Positions 35,627 to 44,799 of a DNA stretch of 56,179 nucleotides are shown piece by piece. Origin of the DNA: an uncultured Flavonifractor sp. (GTDB lineage Bacteria; Bacillota; Clostridia; Oscillospirales; Oscillospiraceae); NCBI RefSeq assembly GCF_944385615.1, contig NZ_CALWXV010000010.1, positions 1 through 56,179 on the forward strand, written 5' to 3'. The notes under the pieces are model-generated. The model was not told where the DNA came from, ran no database searches, and saw only the letters and a list, made by a program, of their open reading frames with translations. Made by a program: the position numbers and the translations under genes. The first letter of the stretch is position 1. Every line of letters begins with the position of its first letter.

Positions 35627-35655
35627 AGTATAACGCACCCCCGGCCAACAGGCAA
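35627..35655 (-). promoter_or_regulatory. Promoter of crt-hbd-bcd-etfB-etfA
   Basis: Minus strand TTGCCT (35650-35655), 17-base spacer, TATACT (35627-35632), about 68 bases upstream of the crt start. The rest of the spacer up to 35863 shows nothing except a gccggggcg/cgccccggc palindrome near 35834-35854 that may end the hydrolase gene. Confidence 0.65.
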
Positions 35656-35863
35656 GTAAAATGCAGCAGAATTTCGTTATTTTTTTATCAATGATTATAG
35701 GCAATCTGCACAACTCATTTTTGAAAACCCCGGCCTACTCTGGTCCGATTTTGCAAAATACCTGGTTTTCCGCCCGGCTTCCCCCTTTGTCCCCCAAGAG
35801 ATTCCGCCGTTTTTTGGGCAATGTGTACAACCGCCGGGGCGGGCCGCCCCGGCCTGTCGCCGT

Positions 35864-36832
35864 TCACTCCACCCGGAACTGTTGGGCGGTTACCAGAGGA
35901 TGGCAGATCAACGCGCTTCCCTCCCGCTTGCTCTCGTCCATGGGGACGGCGGTGATCTGGCTGTTGTCGTAGGTTTTATAATAATAGGTGCCCGTTCTTC
36001 CATTGACACAGCAGGCGTAGTCGGTGATATCCCATTTCCCCTCCGGGGTGCGCACCGCCCCCCGGGGCATGGCCACTCCGTCCAGGATGTGAAAGAACTG
36101 ACTGACGCTGGACGCCTCATCCCCTTCGCAGACACTGTTCCATTTGAGGAAGGCGGCCTTCACAAACCGGGAGGCGGGAGAGTAATCCCCAGGCAGCCCC
36201 AGTCCCCCCATTCCCTGTCCAAAGGGCTTGAGCGACAGCCCGCCGAACCGATTCTCCGGCTGGCCGGCGGAGAGGCCCAGGTACTGGTTCAGGTTGGTCA
36301 GGTGAAAGTCAAAAGTAGGGTTGTTGGTAAGCACTCCCACCGGGTCTTCAAACAGCTTCAGGCCGTCGGCCATAGGCTCGGCCACCACCGCCCGTTTGGC
36401 GTCGGCCAGGTGCCAGTGGAGAGGGGCGGAGGGCAGGTCGGGCAGGAAGGGCTGATCCAGCAGGCGGGTGCGCCGCAGCTGTTCCGCCGCCTGCTCCACC
36501 GTCTCACAGGTGCCCAGCAGCCAGGGGATGAGCTCGTAGGGGGCGGCAGGGATGCCGTCGGCCGGGCCGCAGGGATAACAGGCGTTGCCTGGAAAGTTGA
36601 GCCCTGCCAGATAGAGCCCCTTCTCGTTGACCCCCTCGGCATAGAGGGGATAGCCCTCCGCCACCGTGGCCATGCCAATGATGGCGTGGTGCCGCTCCAG
36701 CGTGGGCATCTGCTTGAAGGTCAGCGGAAAGTTTCTTGGCGTAATGACCACCTGCTGGCCAAAGTGGTACTCCAGATCCAGGTTCCGGCCAAAATAGGGG
36801 TCGGAAGTGGTAAAGGTAATGCTGGTACACAT
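35864..36832 (-). CDS. Choloylglycine hydrolase family enzyme (bile salt hydrolase / penicillin V acylase)
   Basis: Ntn-hydrolase predicted to deconjugate bile salts. 322 residues. Starting at the ATG 36832 puts the nucleophile at Cys2 after Met removal (MCTSITFTT); GGGAGG lies upstream. Other active-site positions of the bile salt hydrolase type are all present: Arg16 and Asp19 (FGRNLDLEY), Asn79 (AGLNFPGN), Asn171 (LTNNPTF) and Arg222 (GLPGDYSPASRFVKAAF). No signal peptide, so cytoplasmic. The GLPGD-SRFV region favours bile salt hydrolase over penicillin V acylase, but substrate needs testing. Lies alone between nrdJ and the butyrate operon. Confidence 0.9.
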   Translation of the reverse strand: MCTSITFTTSDPYFGRNLDLEYHFGQQVVITPRNFPLTFKQMPTLERHHAIIGMATVAEGYPLYAEGVNEKGLYLAGLNFPGNACYPCGPADGIPAAPYELIPWLLGTCETVEQAAEQLRRTRLLDQPFLPDLPSAPLHWHLADAKRAVVAEPMADGLKLFEDPVGVLTNNPTFDFHLTNLNQYLGLSAGQPENRFGGLSLKPFGQGMGGLGLPGDYSPASRFVKAAFLKWNSVCEGDEASSVSQFFHILDGVAMPRGAVRTPEGKWDITDYACCVNGRTGTYYYKTYDNSQITAVPMDESKREGSALICHPLVTAQQFRVE

Positions 36833-36910
36833 GGCTGACGCCTCCCATTTCATATGATCTTATCTAGTGTGGCGAACTCATCCCAACACTATCCCCAAAC
36901 CTATGAGAAA

Positions 36911-36942
36911 AGGGCCTGCCGCGGGGAAACGCGACAGGCCCT
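36911..36942 (-). terminator. Terminator of nrdJ
   Basis: agggcctg.cgcg pairs with cgcg.caggccct, followed by TTTT on the minus strand, just past the nrdJ stop. Confidence 0.85.
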
Positions 36943-36950
36943 GATCCTTC

Positions 36951-39251
36951 TCAGCCGCACTTGGAATAGCCGCAGTCACGGCAGGTGACGCAGCCTCCCT
37001 CATGCTCCAGCATAGACCCGCACTCGGGGCAGAATTTGGCCAGCTTGGCCTCTGCGGGGGTCATCCCCGGATGGGGGACAGGCGCTGCCGGAGGGGCGGC
37101 GCTGATGGGAGCGGGAGCGGGCTCGTGGGGCTTCTGGGACACCTTGAGCACCTTCTCCAGCGCCTTGGCGATGGCGTCAGGGCAGGAGGTCACCGGCACC
37201 CCTGGCTGCCGCAGGCAGGAGGGGCAACGGATGCCCTTGAGCTGCTGGATAATCTCCTTGGGGTCCATGCCCGAGCGAATGCCCACGCTGACCAGCCGGG
37301 CGGTAGCCTCGCTCTGGCTGGGGCAGCCCCCCGCTCGCCCGGTGTTGGTAAACACCTCGCAGATGCCGTTTTCGTCATAATTAACGGTGATATACAGGTT
37401 GCCACAGCCGATATGCACCTTTTCGGTAAAGCCGGTGGTTACCGCCGGACGGGGCCGGGGCTGGATATGGCCGTAGGTCTCCTGGGGGATCTGGCACTCC
37501 TCACACACCCGGCCGGCAGAGACGGGAGCCTGCTTGCCGTCGTTGACCTTGCCGATGTTGAGCACCTGCTCATTGCGGCTGCCGTCCCGGTAGATGGTGG
37601 TGCCTTTGCACCCCAGGGTATAGGCCAGCCGGTAGACCTCGGCCACCTCGGCCTTTGTGGCGGAGTTGGGGAAGTTCACCGTCTTGCTCACCGCGTTGTC
37701 GGTATACTCCTGGAAGGCGGCCTGCATCTTTACATGCCAGATGGGGGACACATCGTGGGCACATACAAACACCCGCTTGATCTCCTCAGGGATGCCGTCC
37801 ACATGGGCCAGGGAGCCCTGCTCCACGATCTGCTTCATCAAATCCTCGGAGTAAACGCCCGCCTCCACCAGCTTGTCCTTTAAAATCTGGTTGGTCTCGA
37901 TCAGGTGGGTGTGGTCCATCACGTTGCGGATATAGGCGTAGGCAAAGACCGGCTCCACTCCGGAGGACACCCCGGCGATGATGGACAGGGTGCCGGTGGG
38001 AGCGATGGTGGTGACGGTAGCATTACGGATGGGCTTGCCGTCCTTGTAGATGCTCTTGTCAAAGAGGGGGAAGGCTCCCCGGGTCTCCGCCAGCCGCTCG
38101 CTCTCCCGATGGCCGATGGTGTTGACAGTATCCATGATCTCCCGGGCCAGGGCCACGCCCTCCTCGCTGTTGTAGGGCACGCCCATATAGAGGAGCATAT
38201 CCGCAAAGCCCATGACGCCCAGACCGATCTTCCGGGTGGAGCGGGTCATCTTGTCGATTTCGGGCAGGGGATACTGATTGACCTCAATCACGTTGTCCAG
38301 GAAGTGGACGGCGGTGCGGATGGTTTTTTCCAGCTTGGCCCGGTCCAGCACCCAGCCCGCCACTGTCTTCATCAGGTGGTTGACCAGGTTGATGGACCCC
38401 AAGTTGCAGCTCTCATAGGGCAGCAGGGGCTGCTCACCGCAGGGGTTGGTAGACTCAATCTCCCCCTGGCTTGGCACGGCGTTGTCCCGATTGAGCCGGT
38501 CCAGGAAGATGATGCCCGGCTCGCCGGTCTGCCAGGCGGAGGACACGATGGCCTCAAAGACCTCCTTGGCATTCTGCTGGCCCATGATCCGCCCGGTGGC
38601 GGGGTCCACCAGATCGTACATTCCGCCGGTGCTCACCGCCTCCATGAAGGCCTCGGTGATGCCCACAGAGATGTTGAAATTGGTGATTTCGGCAGTGTCG
38701 TTCTTGCAGGTGATAAATTCCATGATATCGGGGTGATCCACCCGGAGAATACCCATATTGGCTCCCCGGCGGGTGCCGCCCTGCTTCACCGCCTCGGTGG
38801 CGGCGTTGAACACCTTCATAAAGGAGATGGGGCCGCTGGCCACGCCGCCGGTGGAGTTGACGGTGGAGCCCTTGGGCCGCAGCCGGGAGAAGGAGAAGCC
38901 GGTACCGCCGCCGCTTTTGTGGATAAGGGCAGCGTTTTTGATGGCGTCAAAAATATCCTCCATGGAGTCGTCCACCGGCAGCACAAAACAGGCGGACAGC
39001 TGACCCAGGGGCCGGCCGGCATTCATCAGGGTAGGGGAATTGGGCAGAAAGTCCAGATTGGTCATCATCTCATAAAACTCAGCCGCCGTGGCCACCACGT
39101 CGGCCTTGGGATCAAAATGCCGGTCCCCTTCGGCCACCGCGTTGGCCACCCGCCGGAACAGCCCGTCCACTGTCTCGGTAGGATTTCCATGCTCGTCCCG
39201 AGCCAGGTAGCGCCGCTCCAGCACGGCCTTGGCGTTTTCTGAAATGGGCAT
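36951..39251 (-). CDS. nrdJ: Vitamin B12-dependent ribonucleotide reductase (class II)
   Basis: Adenosylcobalamin-dependent synthesis of deoxyribonucleotides, independent of oxygen. 766 residues. Seen: FLPNSPTLMNAGRPLGQLSACFVLPVDDSMEDIFDAIKNAALIHKSGGGTGFSFSRLRPKGS (substrate site with a redox cysteine), NPCGEQPLLPYESCNLGSINL (active-site Asn, Cys and Glu), and IAPTGTLSIIAGVSSGVEP. The C-terminus has the redox pair region CPSCLRQPG and a zinc ribbon, FCPECGSMLEHEGGCVTCRDCGYSKCG. ATG at 39251 with GAGGAG upstream. Shares an NrdR box with nrdD. Confidence 0.96.
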   Translation of the reverse strand: MPISENAKAVLERRYLARDEHGNPTETVDGLFRRVANAVAEGDRHFDPKADVVATAAEFYEMMTNLDFLPNSPTLMNAGRPLGQLSACFVLPVDDSMEDIFDAIKNAALIHKSGGGTGFSFSRLRPKGSTVNSTGGVASGPISFMKVFNAATEAVKQGGTRRGANMGILRVDHPDIMEFITCKNDTAEITNFNISVGITEAFMEAVSTGGMYDLVDPATGRIMGQQNAKEVFEAIVSSAWQTGEPGIIFLDRLNRDNAVPSQGEIESTNPCGEQPLLPYESCNLGSINLVNHLMKTVAGWVLDRAKLEKTIRTAVHFLDNVIEVNQYPLPEIDKMTRSTRKIGLGVMGFADMLLYMGVPYNSEEGVALAREIMDTVNTIGHRESERLAETRGAFPLFDKSIYKDGKPIRNATVTTIAPTGTLSIIAGVSSGVEPVFAYAYIRNVMDHTHLIETNQILKDKLVEAGVYSEDLMKQIVEQGSLAHVDGIPEEIKRVFVCAHDVSPIWHVKMQAAFQEYTDNAVSKTVNFPNSATKAEVAEVYRLAYTLGCKGTTIYRDGSRNEQVLNIGKVNDGKQAPVSAGRVCEECQIPQETYGHIQPRPRPAVTTGFTEKVHIGCGNLYITVNYDENGICEVFTNTGRAGGCPSQSEATARLVSVGIRSGMDPKEIIQQLKGIRCPSCLRQPGVPVTSCPDAIAKALEKVLKVSQKPHEPAPAPISAAPPAAPVPHPGMTPAEAKLAKFCPECGSMLEHEGGCVTCRDCGYSKCG

Positions 39252-39285
39252 ATACGATCTCTCCTCTGAGTTGTAATAAATTCAA

Positions 39286-39301
39286 ACACAAGATATTGTA
39301 T
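39286..39301. promoter_or_regulatory. NrdR box of nrdJ
   Basis: acacaagatattgtat; its minus-strand reading atacaatatcttgtgt differs from the nrdD box in one base. It covers the -10 hexamer. A weaker half-match (tgtcaatatgtccgat, 39317-39332) lies 31 bases away, three helical turns, and covers the -35. Confidence 0.85.
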
Positions 39302-39322
39302 CATGAAACCGAAACTTGTCAA
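39295..39322 (-). promoter_or_regulatory. Promoter of nrdJ
   Basis: Minus strand TTGACA (39317-39322) and TACAAT (39295-39300) with a 16-base spacer, buried under the two NrdR sites. Confidence 0.75.
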
Positions 39323-39467
39323 TATGTCCGATTTCTTGCCCTTCTCTCCCTTTCTTGCTATAATGGGACCCTGGAACCCTTGTGTCCGAAGCGGGTGGGC
39401 CTTTCCGGCCGGATTTTTTCCGTCGGAAACACACGCCGCCCCATTTATTTTTGTGCGAGGTGACGGA

Positions 39468-40397
39468 ATGTATCCTCTTCAGCCAAATCAAGCCGCCCTG
39501 CTGCGGGCGCATTGCCAGCACTTTTCCCGCCTGGGCTGGGCCCTGTTCGCCCAGATGGCCTCCATGGTAGTGGTCCAGCTGTTGGTCAGTGTGCTGGTAC
39601 GTATCCTCTTCCCCTCCCTCCTGACCCAGCCAATCTTTCTCTGGGTGCTGTCGGTGGGATCGGCCTACGGCGCAGGCGTTCCCGCCTTCTGCCTGGTCCT
39701 GCGGGGAACGCCCGCCCCTACGCCGCCAGCCCGCCGCCCCATGGGTCCATTGTCCTTCTGCAAAGCCCTTATTATTTCATTGGGGCTGATCTACCTGGCC
39801 AATCTGCTCACTCTGCTGCTCACTCTGGTAATCGGCTTGGCCCGGGGCGCGGCGGTGACCAACCCGGTGGATAGCCTGGCCTCCTACCCCACCGTTCTGA
39901 ACATCCTGCTGGGGTGCGTCATCGCCCCCGTGTCAGAGGAACTGCTCTTCCGGCGGTTGCTGTTGGAGCGGCTGCGGCCCTATGGCGACCGGTTTGCCAT
40001 TCTGACCTCCGCTTTGTGCTTTGGTCTGTTCCACGGCAATCTGAACCAGTTCTTCTACGCCTTTGCGGTGGGGGCGCTCTTTGCCTATGTGGTGCTGCGC
40101 ACCGGCTGCCTGTGGCAGTCCATCCTGCTCCACGCCCTGACCAACGCCTCTTCCGTTGCCCTGGTCCCCCTGCTGGAGCTGCTGGGAGAGGTGGGCGAGC
40201 AGCTTACCTCCCTGCTGGTGCTGGGGTCCATCGTGGTGGGCATCACCTTTTTAATCACCAGCTGGCGGGACCTGCGGCTGGAGCGGGGCAGCGTATCCCT
40301 GTCCGAGGGCTGGAAATGGCGGCTCTTCTTTGAAAATCCCGGCATGCTGTGCTTCTGCCTTCTGGCCTTTGTACTGGCGGCCAGCTATTTCCTGTGA
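39468..40397 (+). CDS. CPBP family intramembrane metalloprotease
   Basis: 309-residue membrane protein with about eight helices and the Abi/CPBP (CAAX-like) protease motifs: SEELLFRRLLLERL (EExxxR), CFGLFHGNLNQ (FxxxH) and LLHALTNASS (HxxxN). These supply the metal ligands and glutamate base of type II CAAX proteases. Bacterial relatives act in surface-protein processing or bacteriocin immunity; the role here is unknown. ATG at 39468 is preceded by GCGAGGTG; the longer frame to 39303 overlaps the nrdJ promoter and is rejected. It ends 4 bases before the convergent flippase gene, with no terminator in between. Confidence 0.88.
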   Translation: MYPLQPNQAALLRAHCQHFSRLGWALFAQMASMVVVQLLVSVLVRILFPSLLTQPIFLWVLSVGSAYGAGVPAFCLVLRGTPAPTPPARRPMGPLSFCKALIISLGLIYLANLLTLLLTLVIGLARGAAVTNPVDSLASYPTVLNILLGCVIAPVSEELLFRRLLLERLRPYGDRFAILTSALCFGLFHGNLNQFFYAFAVGALFAYVVLRTGCLWQSILLHALTNASSVALVPLLELLGEVGEQLTSLLVLGSIVVGITFLITSWRDLRLERGSVSLSEGWKWRLFFENPGMLCFCLLAFVLAASYFL

Positions 40398-40401
40398 TCT
40401 G

Positions 40402-41931
40402 TTATCTCAGGCGGAACAGGCCTACCAGATGGACTCCCTGGGCCTGGAGGGCAGCCAGGTAGAGCACCGCCCCAAAGAGGGTACAGGCCCCTATGGCAAC
40501 CAGATCCCCAGCCCCGGCGTCCAGCAGGATGTGGAAGAGCAGGTTGCAGGTCAGTCCCATCAACAGGGCGGCCAGGCCGGGGGCCACGCCCCAGTCAAAC
40601 AGCCTCAGCTTCAGGCCGGTAGCCCGCCGCACCTGTGCCCAGTTGAGCAGCGCCCCCAGGGCAGAGGACAGCACCACTCCCACCGCATAGCCCCCCACCC
40701 CTACGCCGGGGGTACCCAGCAATACATAGGTGCAGGCCAGCTGCACTCCACCGGACAGAATGGAGCTGCGGGCAGCTCCCCGCTGTCGGCCCAGACCGTT
40801 GAGGGCACAGCCCAGCACCGCCTGCCAGCAGGACAGCAGCACCCCTACTGCCAGAGGGAGCAGATGCCGCCCCACGTTCTCCTCCTGAAACAGAAGCTGG
40901 CCCAGGGTGGGTCCCAACACCACCAGCAAGGTCAGAGCCGGGAACATCAGCACCGAGGTAGCCAGCATGGACCGGTCAATCCGCCGCCGGACCAGCCCGC
41001 CGCTGCCCAGAGCGGTGCCCTGGGCCAGCTTGGGCATGAGCACCAGCCCCAGAGCCCCGATGAATGCGGTGGGCAGGCAGAGCATGGGCATAGTCATGCC
41101 GCACAGCACACCGAATTCCTCCATGGCCCGGCTCACCTCCGCTCCGGCGGCCACCAGCCGCTGGGGGATGAGGACCGCGTTGGCCGAGCCCATCAGATTA
41201 CCCAGCAGGCTGGTAAGTCCCACCGGCAGAGCGATAGACAGGATCTGCCGGTTCATCCGGGCGGAGGCCCCCGGCTCTTGCAGCCGCTCTCCCGCCAGCC
41301 GCCTGCGGGCCAACAGAACCAGAGTCACCGAGGAAAACAGCTCGCAGAGAATCATACCCAGCACAATGATGGCCACGGTGCGCTCCGGGTTCTGGGGCAG
41401 GAAAAGGACCAGCAAGCCCAGCACCGCCGCCGCCCGAATCACCTGCTCGCACAGCTCCACCGCCGCCGGCGGCCGGATAGCGCCGGTGCCGTAGAAGAAA
41501 TGCTTATGTAAATTCTCCACCCCGGTGAGGAGGATACAGGGCAGCAGCAGCAGCAGCCCGGTTTGGGTACGGGCGTCCCCCAACAGATACACTGAAATGG
41601 GATCGTACAGCAGGGCGGTGACGGTGGCCAGCAGGGCAAAGAGCACCAGAAAACCCACCAGACACCGGCGGAGCACCTGGGCTGCTCCCCCCCGTTCCCC
41701 CCGGGCAAAATACCCGGCGGACAGGTTGGACACTGCCGCCGTCAGTCCCACCGCCGTGAGGGATAGCAGGACGGAATACACCGGCATAATGAGCTGGTAC
41801 AATCCCATGACCTCCGCCCCGATGAGCCGGGAGAGCAAAATGCGGTAGACAAAGCCTAGAAACTGCCCGGCAATGCCGGTGCCGGTGAGCAGCAGAGTAC
41901 CGTACAGCATGGACGTCCGGTCCAGTTTCAA
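40402..41931 (-). CDS. SpoVB/MurJ-like polysaccharide flippase (MVF/MATE superfamily)
   Basis: 509-residue membrane protein with about 14 helices. The N-terminus (GTLLLTGTGIAGQFLGFVYRILLSRLIGAEVMGLYQLIMPVYSVLLSLTAVGLTAAVS) is typical of the SpoVB/YtgP oligosaccharide flippases of Firmicutes, which move lipid-linked wall or spore-cortex precursors. Start: TTG at 41931, 6 bases after a GGGGGAG site; an ATG seven codons in (41910) lacks a ribosome site. Which lipid intermediate it moves cannot be told; SpoVB would imply sporulation. Confidence 0.88.
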   Translation of the reverse strand: MKLDRTSMLYGTLLLTGTGIAGQFLGFVYRILLSRLIGAEVMGLYQLIMPVYSVLLSLTAVGLTAAVSNLSAGYFARGERGGAAQVLRRCLVGFLVLFALLATVTALLYDPISVYLLGDARTQTGLLLLLPCILLTGVENLHKHFFYGTGAIRPPAAVELCEQVIRAAAVLGLLVLFLPQNPERTVAIIVLGMILCELFSSVTLVLLARRRLAGERLQEPGASARMNRQILSIALPVGLTSLLGNLMGSANAVLIPQRLVAAGAEVSRAMEEFGVLCGMTMPMLCLPTAFIGALGLVLMPKLAQGTALGSGGLVRRRIDRSMLATSVLMFPALTLLVVLGPTLGQLLFQEENVGRHLLPLAVGVLLSCWQAVLGCALNGLGRQRGAARSSILSGGVQLACTYVLLGTPGVGVGGYAVGVVLSSALGALLNWAQVRRATGLKLRLFDWGVAPGLAALLMGLTCNLLFHILLDAGAGDLVAIGACTLFGAVLYLAALQAQGVHLVGLFRLR

Positions 41932-42004
41932 CAGTCTCTCCCCCTTTCAGCGGTTCACTCTACTGTATTCGGGAAGGGCTGTCCCCCATGCGGGGAGAAA
42001 TGCT

Positions 42005-42033
42005 TTGACAAACAGGGAATTTTGTCCTATGAT
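42005..42033 (+). promoter_or_regulatory. Promoter of the DUF554 gene
   Basis: TTGACA (42005-42010), 17-base spacer, TATGAT (42028-42033), about 48 bases before the start codon. Confidence 0.75.
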
Positions 42034-42081
42034 AGTACTTGCACATTTTAACGAATTGCAGTATAAAAGTGAGGAATCCCT

Positions 42082-42792
42082 ATGATCGCCACCGTCATCA
42101 ATGTGGTCCTGATCCTGTTGGGCAGTTTTCTGGGCCTTTTGTTCAAAAACCGCATCAGCGCCCGCTTTGCCTCGGGCATCACCTTTGCCCTGGGACTGTG
42201 TGTGCTGGGCATCGGCATCTCCAGCATGATCTCCACGGCGGATACCCTGTGCGTCATCGTATGCATGGTGATCGGTACCCTGCTGGGGGAGCTGATCGAC
42301 ATTGAAAAGCGGATGGACTCGGTGGGCACCCTGCTTCGTCGTAAGCTGATCCGGGGAGAGGGCAACAGCCGGTTTGTGGAGGGCTTTGTCAATGCCTCGG
42401 TGCTGTTCTGCGTAGGAGCTATGGCTATCAACGGCTCCATGGAGGCGGGCATGAACGGCAACTATGATATCCTTATCTCCAAAGCGGTGATCGACGGGGT
42501 GACCTCCATCACTTTTGCCGCCGCCATGGGGGTGGGGGTGGCCTTCGCCGCCCTGCCCATTCTGCTCTATCAGGGCGGGCTGACCCTGATCTTCAGCGCC
42601 GTGGGCCAGGGCATGGACCCGGCGGCGGTCACAGAGATGAGCGCCGTGGGAGGCACCATCATCGTGGGCATCGGGCTCAATATGCTGGGATTGCTCAAGG
42701 AAAAGCTGCGGGTGGGCAACATGCTGCCCGCCATTTTCCTGCCCCTGGCCTATCTGCCTCTGCGGGACTGGCTGGCGGGACTGATGGCCTGA
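42082..42792 (+). CDS. DUF554 membrane protein
   Basis: 236-residue integral membrane protein of the DUF554 (YdfK/YqgA-like) family with about six to seven helices, function unknown. Motifs: INVVLILLGSFLGLLFKNRI, GLCVLGIGISSMI, GTLLGELIDIEKRMDSVG, FVNASVLFCVGAMAINGSMEAGMNGNYDILISKAVIDGV and a Gly-rich GGTIIVGIGLNMLGL. ATG with gaggaa upstream. Divergent from the flippase gene and convergent with the chemoreceptor, so a single-gene unit. Confidence 0.88.
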   Translation: MIATVINVVLILLGSFLGLLFKNRISARFASGITFALGLCVLGIGISSMISTADTLCVIVCMVIGTLLGELIDIEKRMDSVGTLLRRKLIRGEGNSRFVEGFVNASVLFCVGAMAINGSMEAGMNGNYDILISKAVIDGVTSITFAAAMGVGVAFAALPILLYQGGLTLIFSAVGQGMDPAAVTEMSAVGGTIIVGIGLNMLGLLKEKLRVGNMLPAIFLPLAYLPLRDWLAGLMA

Positions 42793-42807
42793 CCAAAACG
42801 GCATGAT

Positions 42808-42851
42808 AAAACCGCCGCTGCGCAATCAGAAGGTTGCGCGGCGGCGGTTTG
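42808..42851. terminator. Bidirectional terminator, DUF554 / chemoreceptor
   Basis: 17-bp stem with one wobble around an 8-base loop, with A-rich and T-rich flanks, between convergent genes. Confidence 0.88.
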
Positions 42852-42870
42852 TTTGGCTTATGTCGTTTCT

Positions 42871-44598
42871 TCAGGACTCCGACTGGAAGGAGGTGTACTG
42901 CGTGTCCTGGCGCAGATGGAAGCGGTTGACCATCATCTTCAGCTTTCTGGCCTGTCCCCCCAGCTCGGTGCTGGCGGCGGCGCTCTCCTCAGCGGTGGCG
43001 GAGTTGGTCTGCACCACGCTGGAGATCTGGTCCACACCCTGGTTGATCTGGGCGGCGGACTCAGCCTGTACCTTACTCTCCTCGTAGATTTCGGACATAT
43101 AGCTGTCGCTCTTCTGGATACTCTGGACCACATTGGTCAGCATCTCGGCTGTTTCGGTGGTGATGCGCACGCCCTTGTCCACCGCCTGGGAGGAGTTCTG
43201 GATCAAGGCCGCCGTCTGCTGGCTGGCGGCGGCGCTCTTTTCGGCCAGATTGCGCACCTCGTCAGCCACCACGGCAAAGCCCTTGCCGGCGGTACCGGCC
43301 CGGGCGGCCTCAACCGCCGCGTTCAGAGCCAGAATGTTGGTCTGGAAGGCAATGTCCTCAATGGTCTTGATGATCTCGCTGATGCGCAGGGAGGTGGTAC
43401 GGATCTCATCCATGGCCCCGGTCATTTCCTGCATCTTCTGGTTGCAGCGAACCACCTCTTCGCTGGAGTGGTTGATCTCCTGCATGGCCTCGTCCACACG
43501 CCGGGCGGTGTTGGCGATCTGGTGGCTGACCTCGCTGATGGTGGCGGCCAGCTCCTCCACAGCGGACGCCTGCTCGGTAGAGCCCTGGGCCAGGGCCTGG
43601 GCGCCACTGGCTACCTGGTCGGCGTTCATGTTGACGTTCTCGGCGGACTGGTCAATGTTGTACAGCGTCTCGCTGAGAGAGGCCAGAATGGTCTCCATGG
43701 ACTCCTTGATCTGGGAAAAATCTCCGATGTACTCCAGCTCCACCCGCTGGTCCATATTGCCCCGGGCCATCTCGGTCAGCTTCTCCCGGATATCGGAGAT
43801 ATACTGCTGCAAGGTCTCCCGGGTGGTCTGCATGGCATGGACCAGCATACCCAGCTCAGAGGTATCCCCCTTCAGGGAGGAGTTTTGGGTCAGATTGCCC
43901 TTGGACAGCTCCAGCATCTCGCTGGAAATGGTCTGGATGGGACGGATGATCTTTTTACGGGTGATAATCAGGCCAAACACCTGAGAGGCCACCACGATGG
44001 CGGCGAAAACAATGGCCAGACCCTCCAGCAGCAGGGTGACCGTCTCCAGATTGTTGATCTCTGCCTGGGTGCGGGCCTGGATCTCCTCCAGGAACTGGCT
44101 TTGCAGGTCGTGAATCTGGTCCAGCGTATCACAGTATTCCTTGCCGTACACATAGTTGATGGCGCCTTCCGTGTTGCCGCTGCGGACCATCTCCATGGCT
44201 TCCAGCTCCAACGGGACCAGCTGATTGGACAGATCGGACATATTCTGAATCATCTGGGCTTCGGCATCGGTAATGCCGATCTCCTCCATGGCCGTGACGC
44301 TCTTCTCCCGGTTCTGATCCACATCCACTTCTTGATTGTACTCATCATAATAGATGCTGTCCCCCGAGGCCGCATAGGCGCGGACCTTTTCGGTCAGCCG
44401 TTCAGAAGCGTCAATGAACTGCTGGGCATACTGGGTCAGGTTCAGTTGATTCTGACATTCGCTGAGGACCCTGGTATTGAGCAGCATCACCAACAGGAAA
44501 AAAGCCACCAACAAGAGCGCCAGCCCAATGGTGACAAAGTTCAGAATGGACATCAGGGTAGATTGCTTCATGCTTCGTTTCACATGCCATCGCCCCAT
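42871..44598 (-). CDS. Methyl-accepting chemotaxis protein
   Basis: 575-residue transmembrane chemoreceptor. Membrane helix 1 (about residues 17-40) precedes a four-helix-bundle-like sensor domain (about 41-190) and helix 2 (about 190-212). A HAMP domain follows (about 213-270), then the signalling coiled coil with the hairpin-tip motif [48 protein letters not shown]. The sensor has no recognisable ligand motif. No che or flagellar genes are nearby, so it is a stand-alone receptor; its presence suggests motility. The start is uncertain: 44598 is kept, but ATG at 44571 is also possible and neither has a strong ribosome site. Confidence 0.92.
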   Translation of the reverse strand: MGRWHVKRSMKQSTLMSILNFVTIGLALLLVAFFLLVMLLNTRVLSECQNQLNLTQYAQQFIDASERLTEKVRAYAASGDSIYYDEYNQEVDVDQNREKSVTAMEEIGITDAEAQMIQNMSDLSNQLVPLELEAMEMVRSGNTEGAINYVYGKEYCDTLDQIHDLQSQFLEEIQARTQAEINNLETVTLLLEGLAIVFAAIVVASQVFGLIITRKKIIRPIQTISSEMLELSKGNLTQNSSLKGDTSELGMLVHAMQTTRETLQQYISDIREKLTEMARGNMDQRVELEYIGDFSQIKESMETILASLSETLYNIDQSAENVNMNADQVASGAQALAQGSTEQASAVEELAATISEVSHQIANTARRVDEAMQEINHSSEEVVRCNQKMQEMTGAMDEIRTTSLRISEIIKTIEDIAFQTNILALNAAVEAARAGTAGKGFAVVADEVRNLAEKSAAASQQTAALIQNSSQAVDKGVRITTETAEMLTNVVQSIQKSDSYMSEIYEESKVQAESAAQINQGVDQISSVVQTNSATAEESAAASTELGGQARKLKMMVNRFHLRQDTQYTSFQSES

Positions 44599-44737
44599 TT
44601 CAACATATCAATACTCCCAGATGGATTTTATGCTTTGACATTATTTTACTCTACAAAAGAAACCTGTGTCAATATCAGACTATGGAAAATCCTTCTTTGC
44701 CGAAAGAATCATACTTGCCGTCTGTGAGAACGAAAAA

Positions 44738-44770
44738 GCCGGGGACCAGCCTGTCAGGCCGGTCCCCGGC
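44738..44770 (-). terminator. Terminator of the mgl operon
   Basis: gccggggacc / ggtccccggc with a T tract on the minus strand (44733-44737), 30 bases past the last stop. Confidence 0.88.
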
Positions 44771-44799
44771 AATTTGTAGTTTCCGTCTGGATATTCGCT

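Noticed and set aside
39303-39467. Longer N-terminus for the CPBP protease
   Set aside because: It would overlap the nrdJ promoter and lacks a ribosome site, whereas the ATG at 39468 has one and begins a normal family N-terminus.
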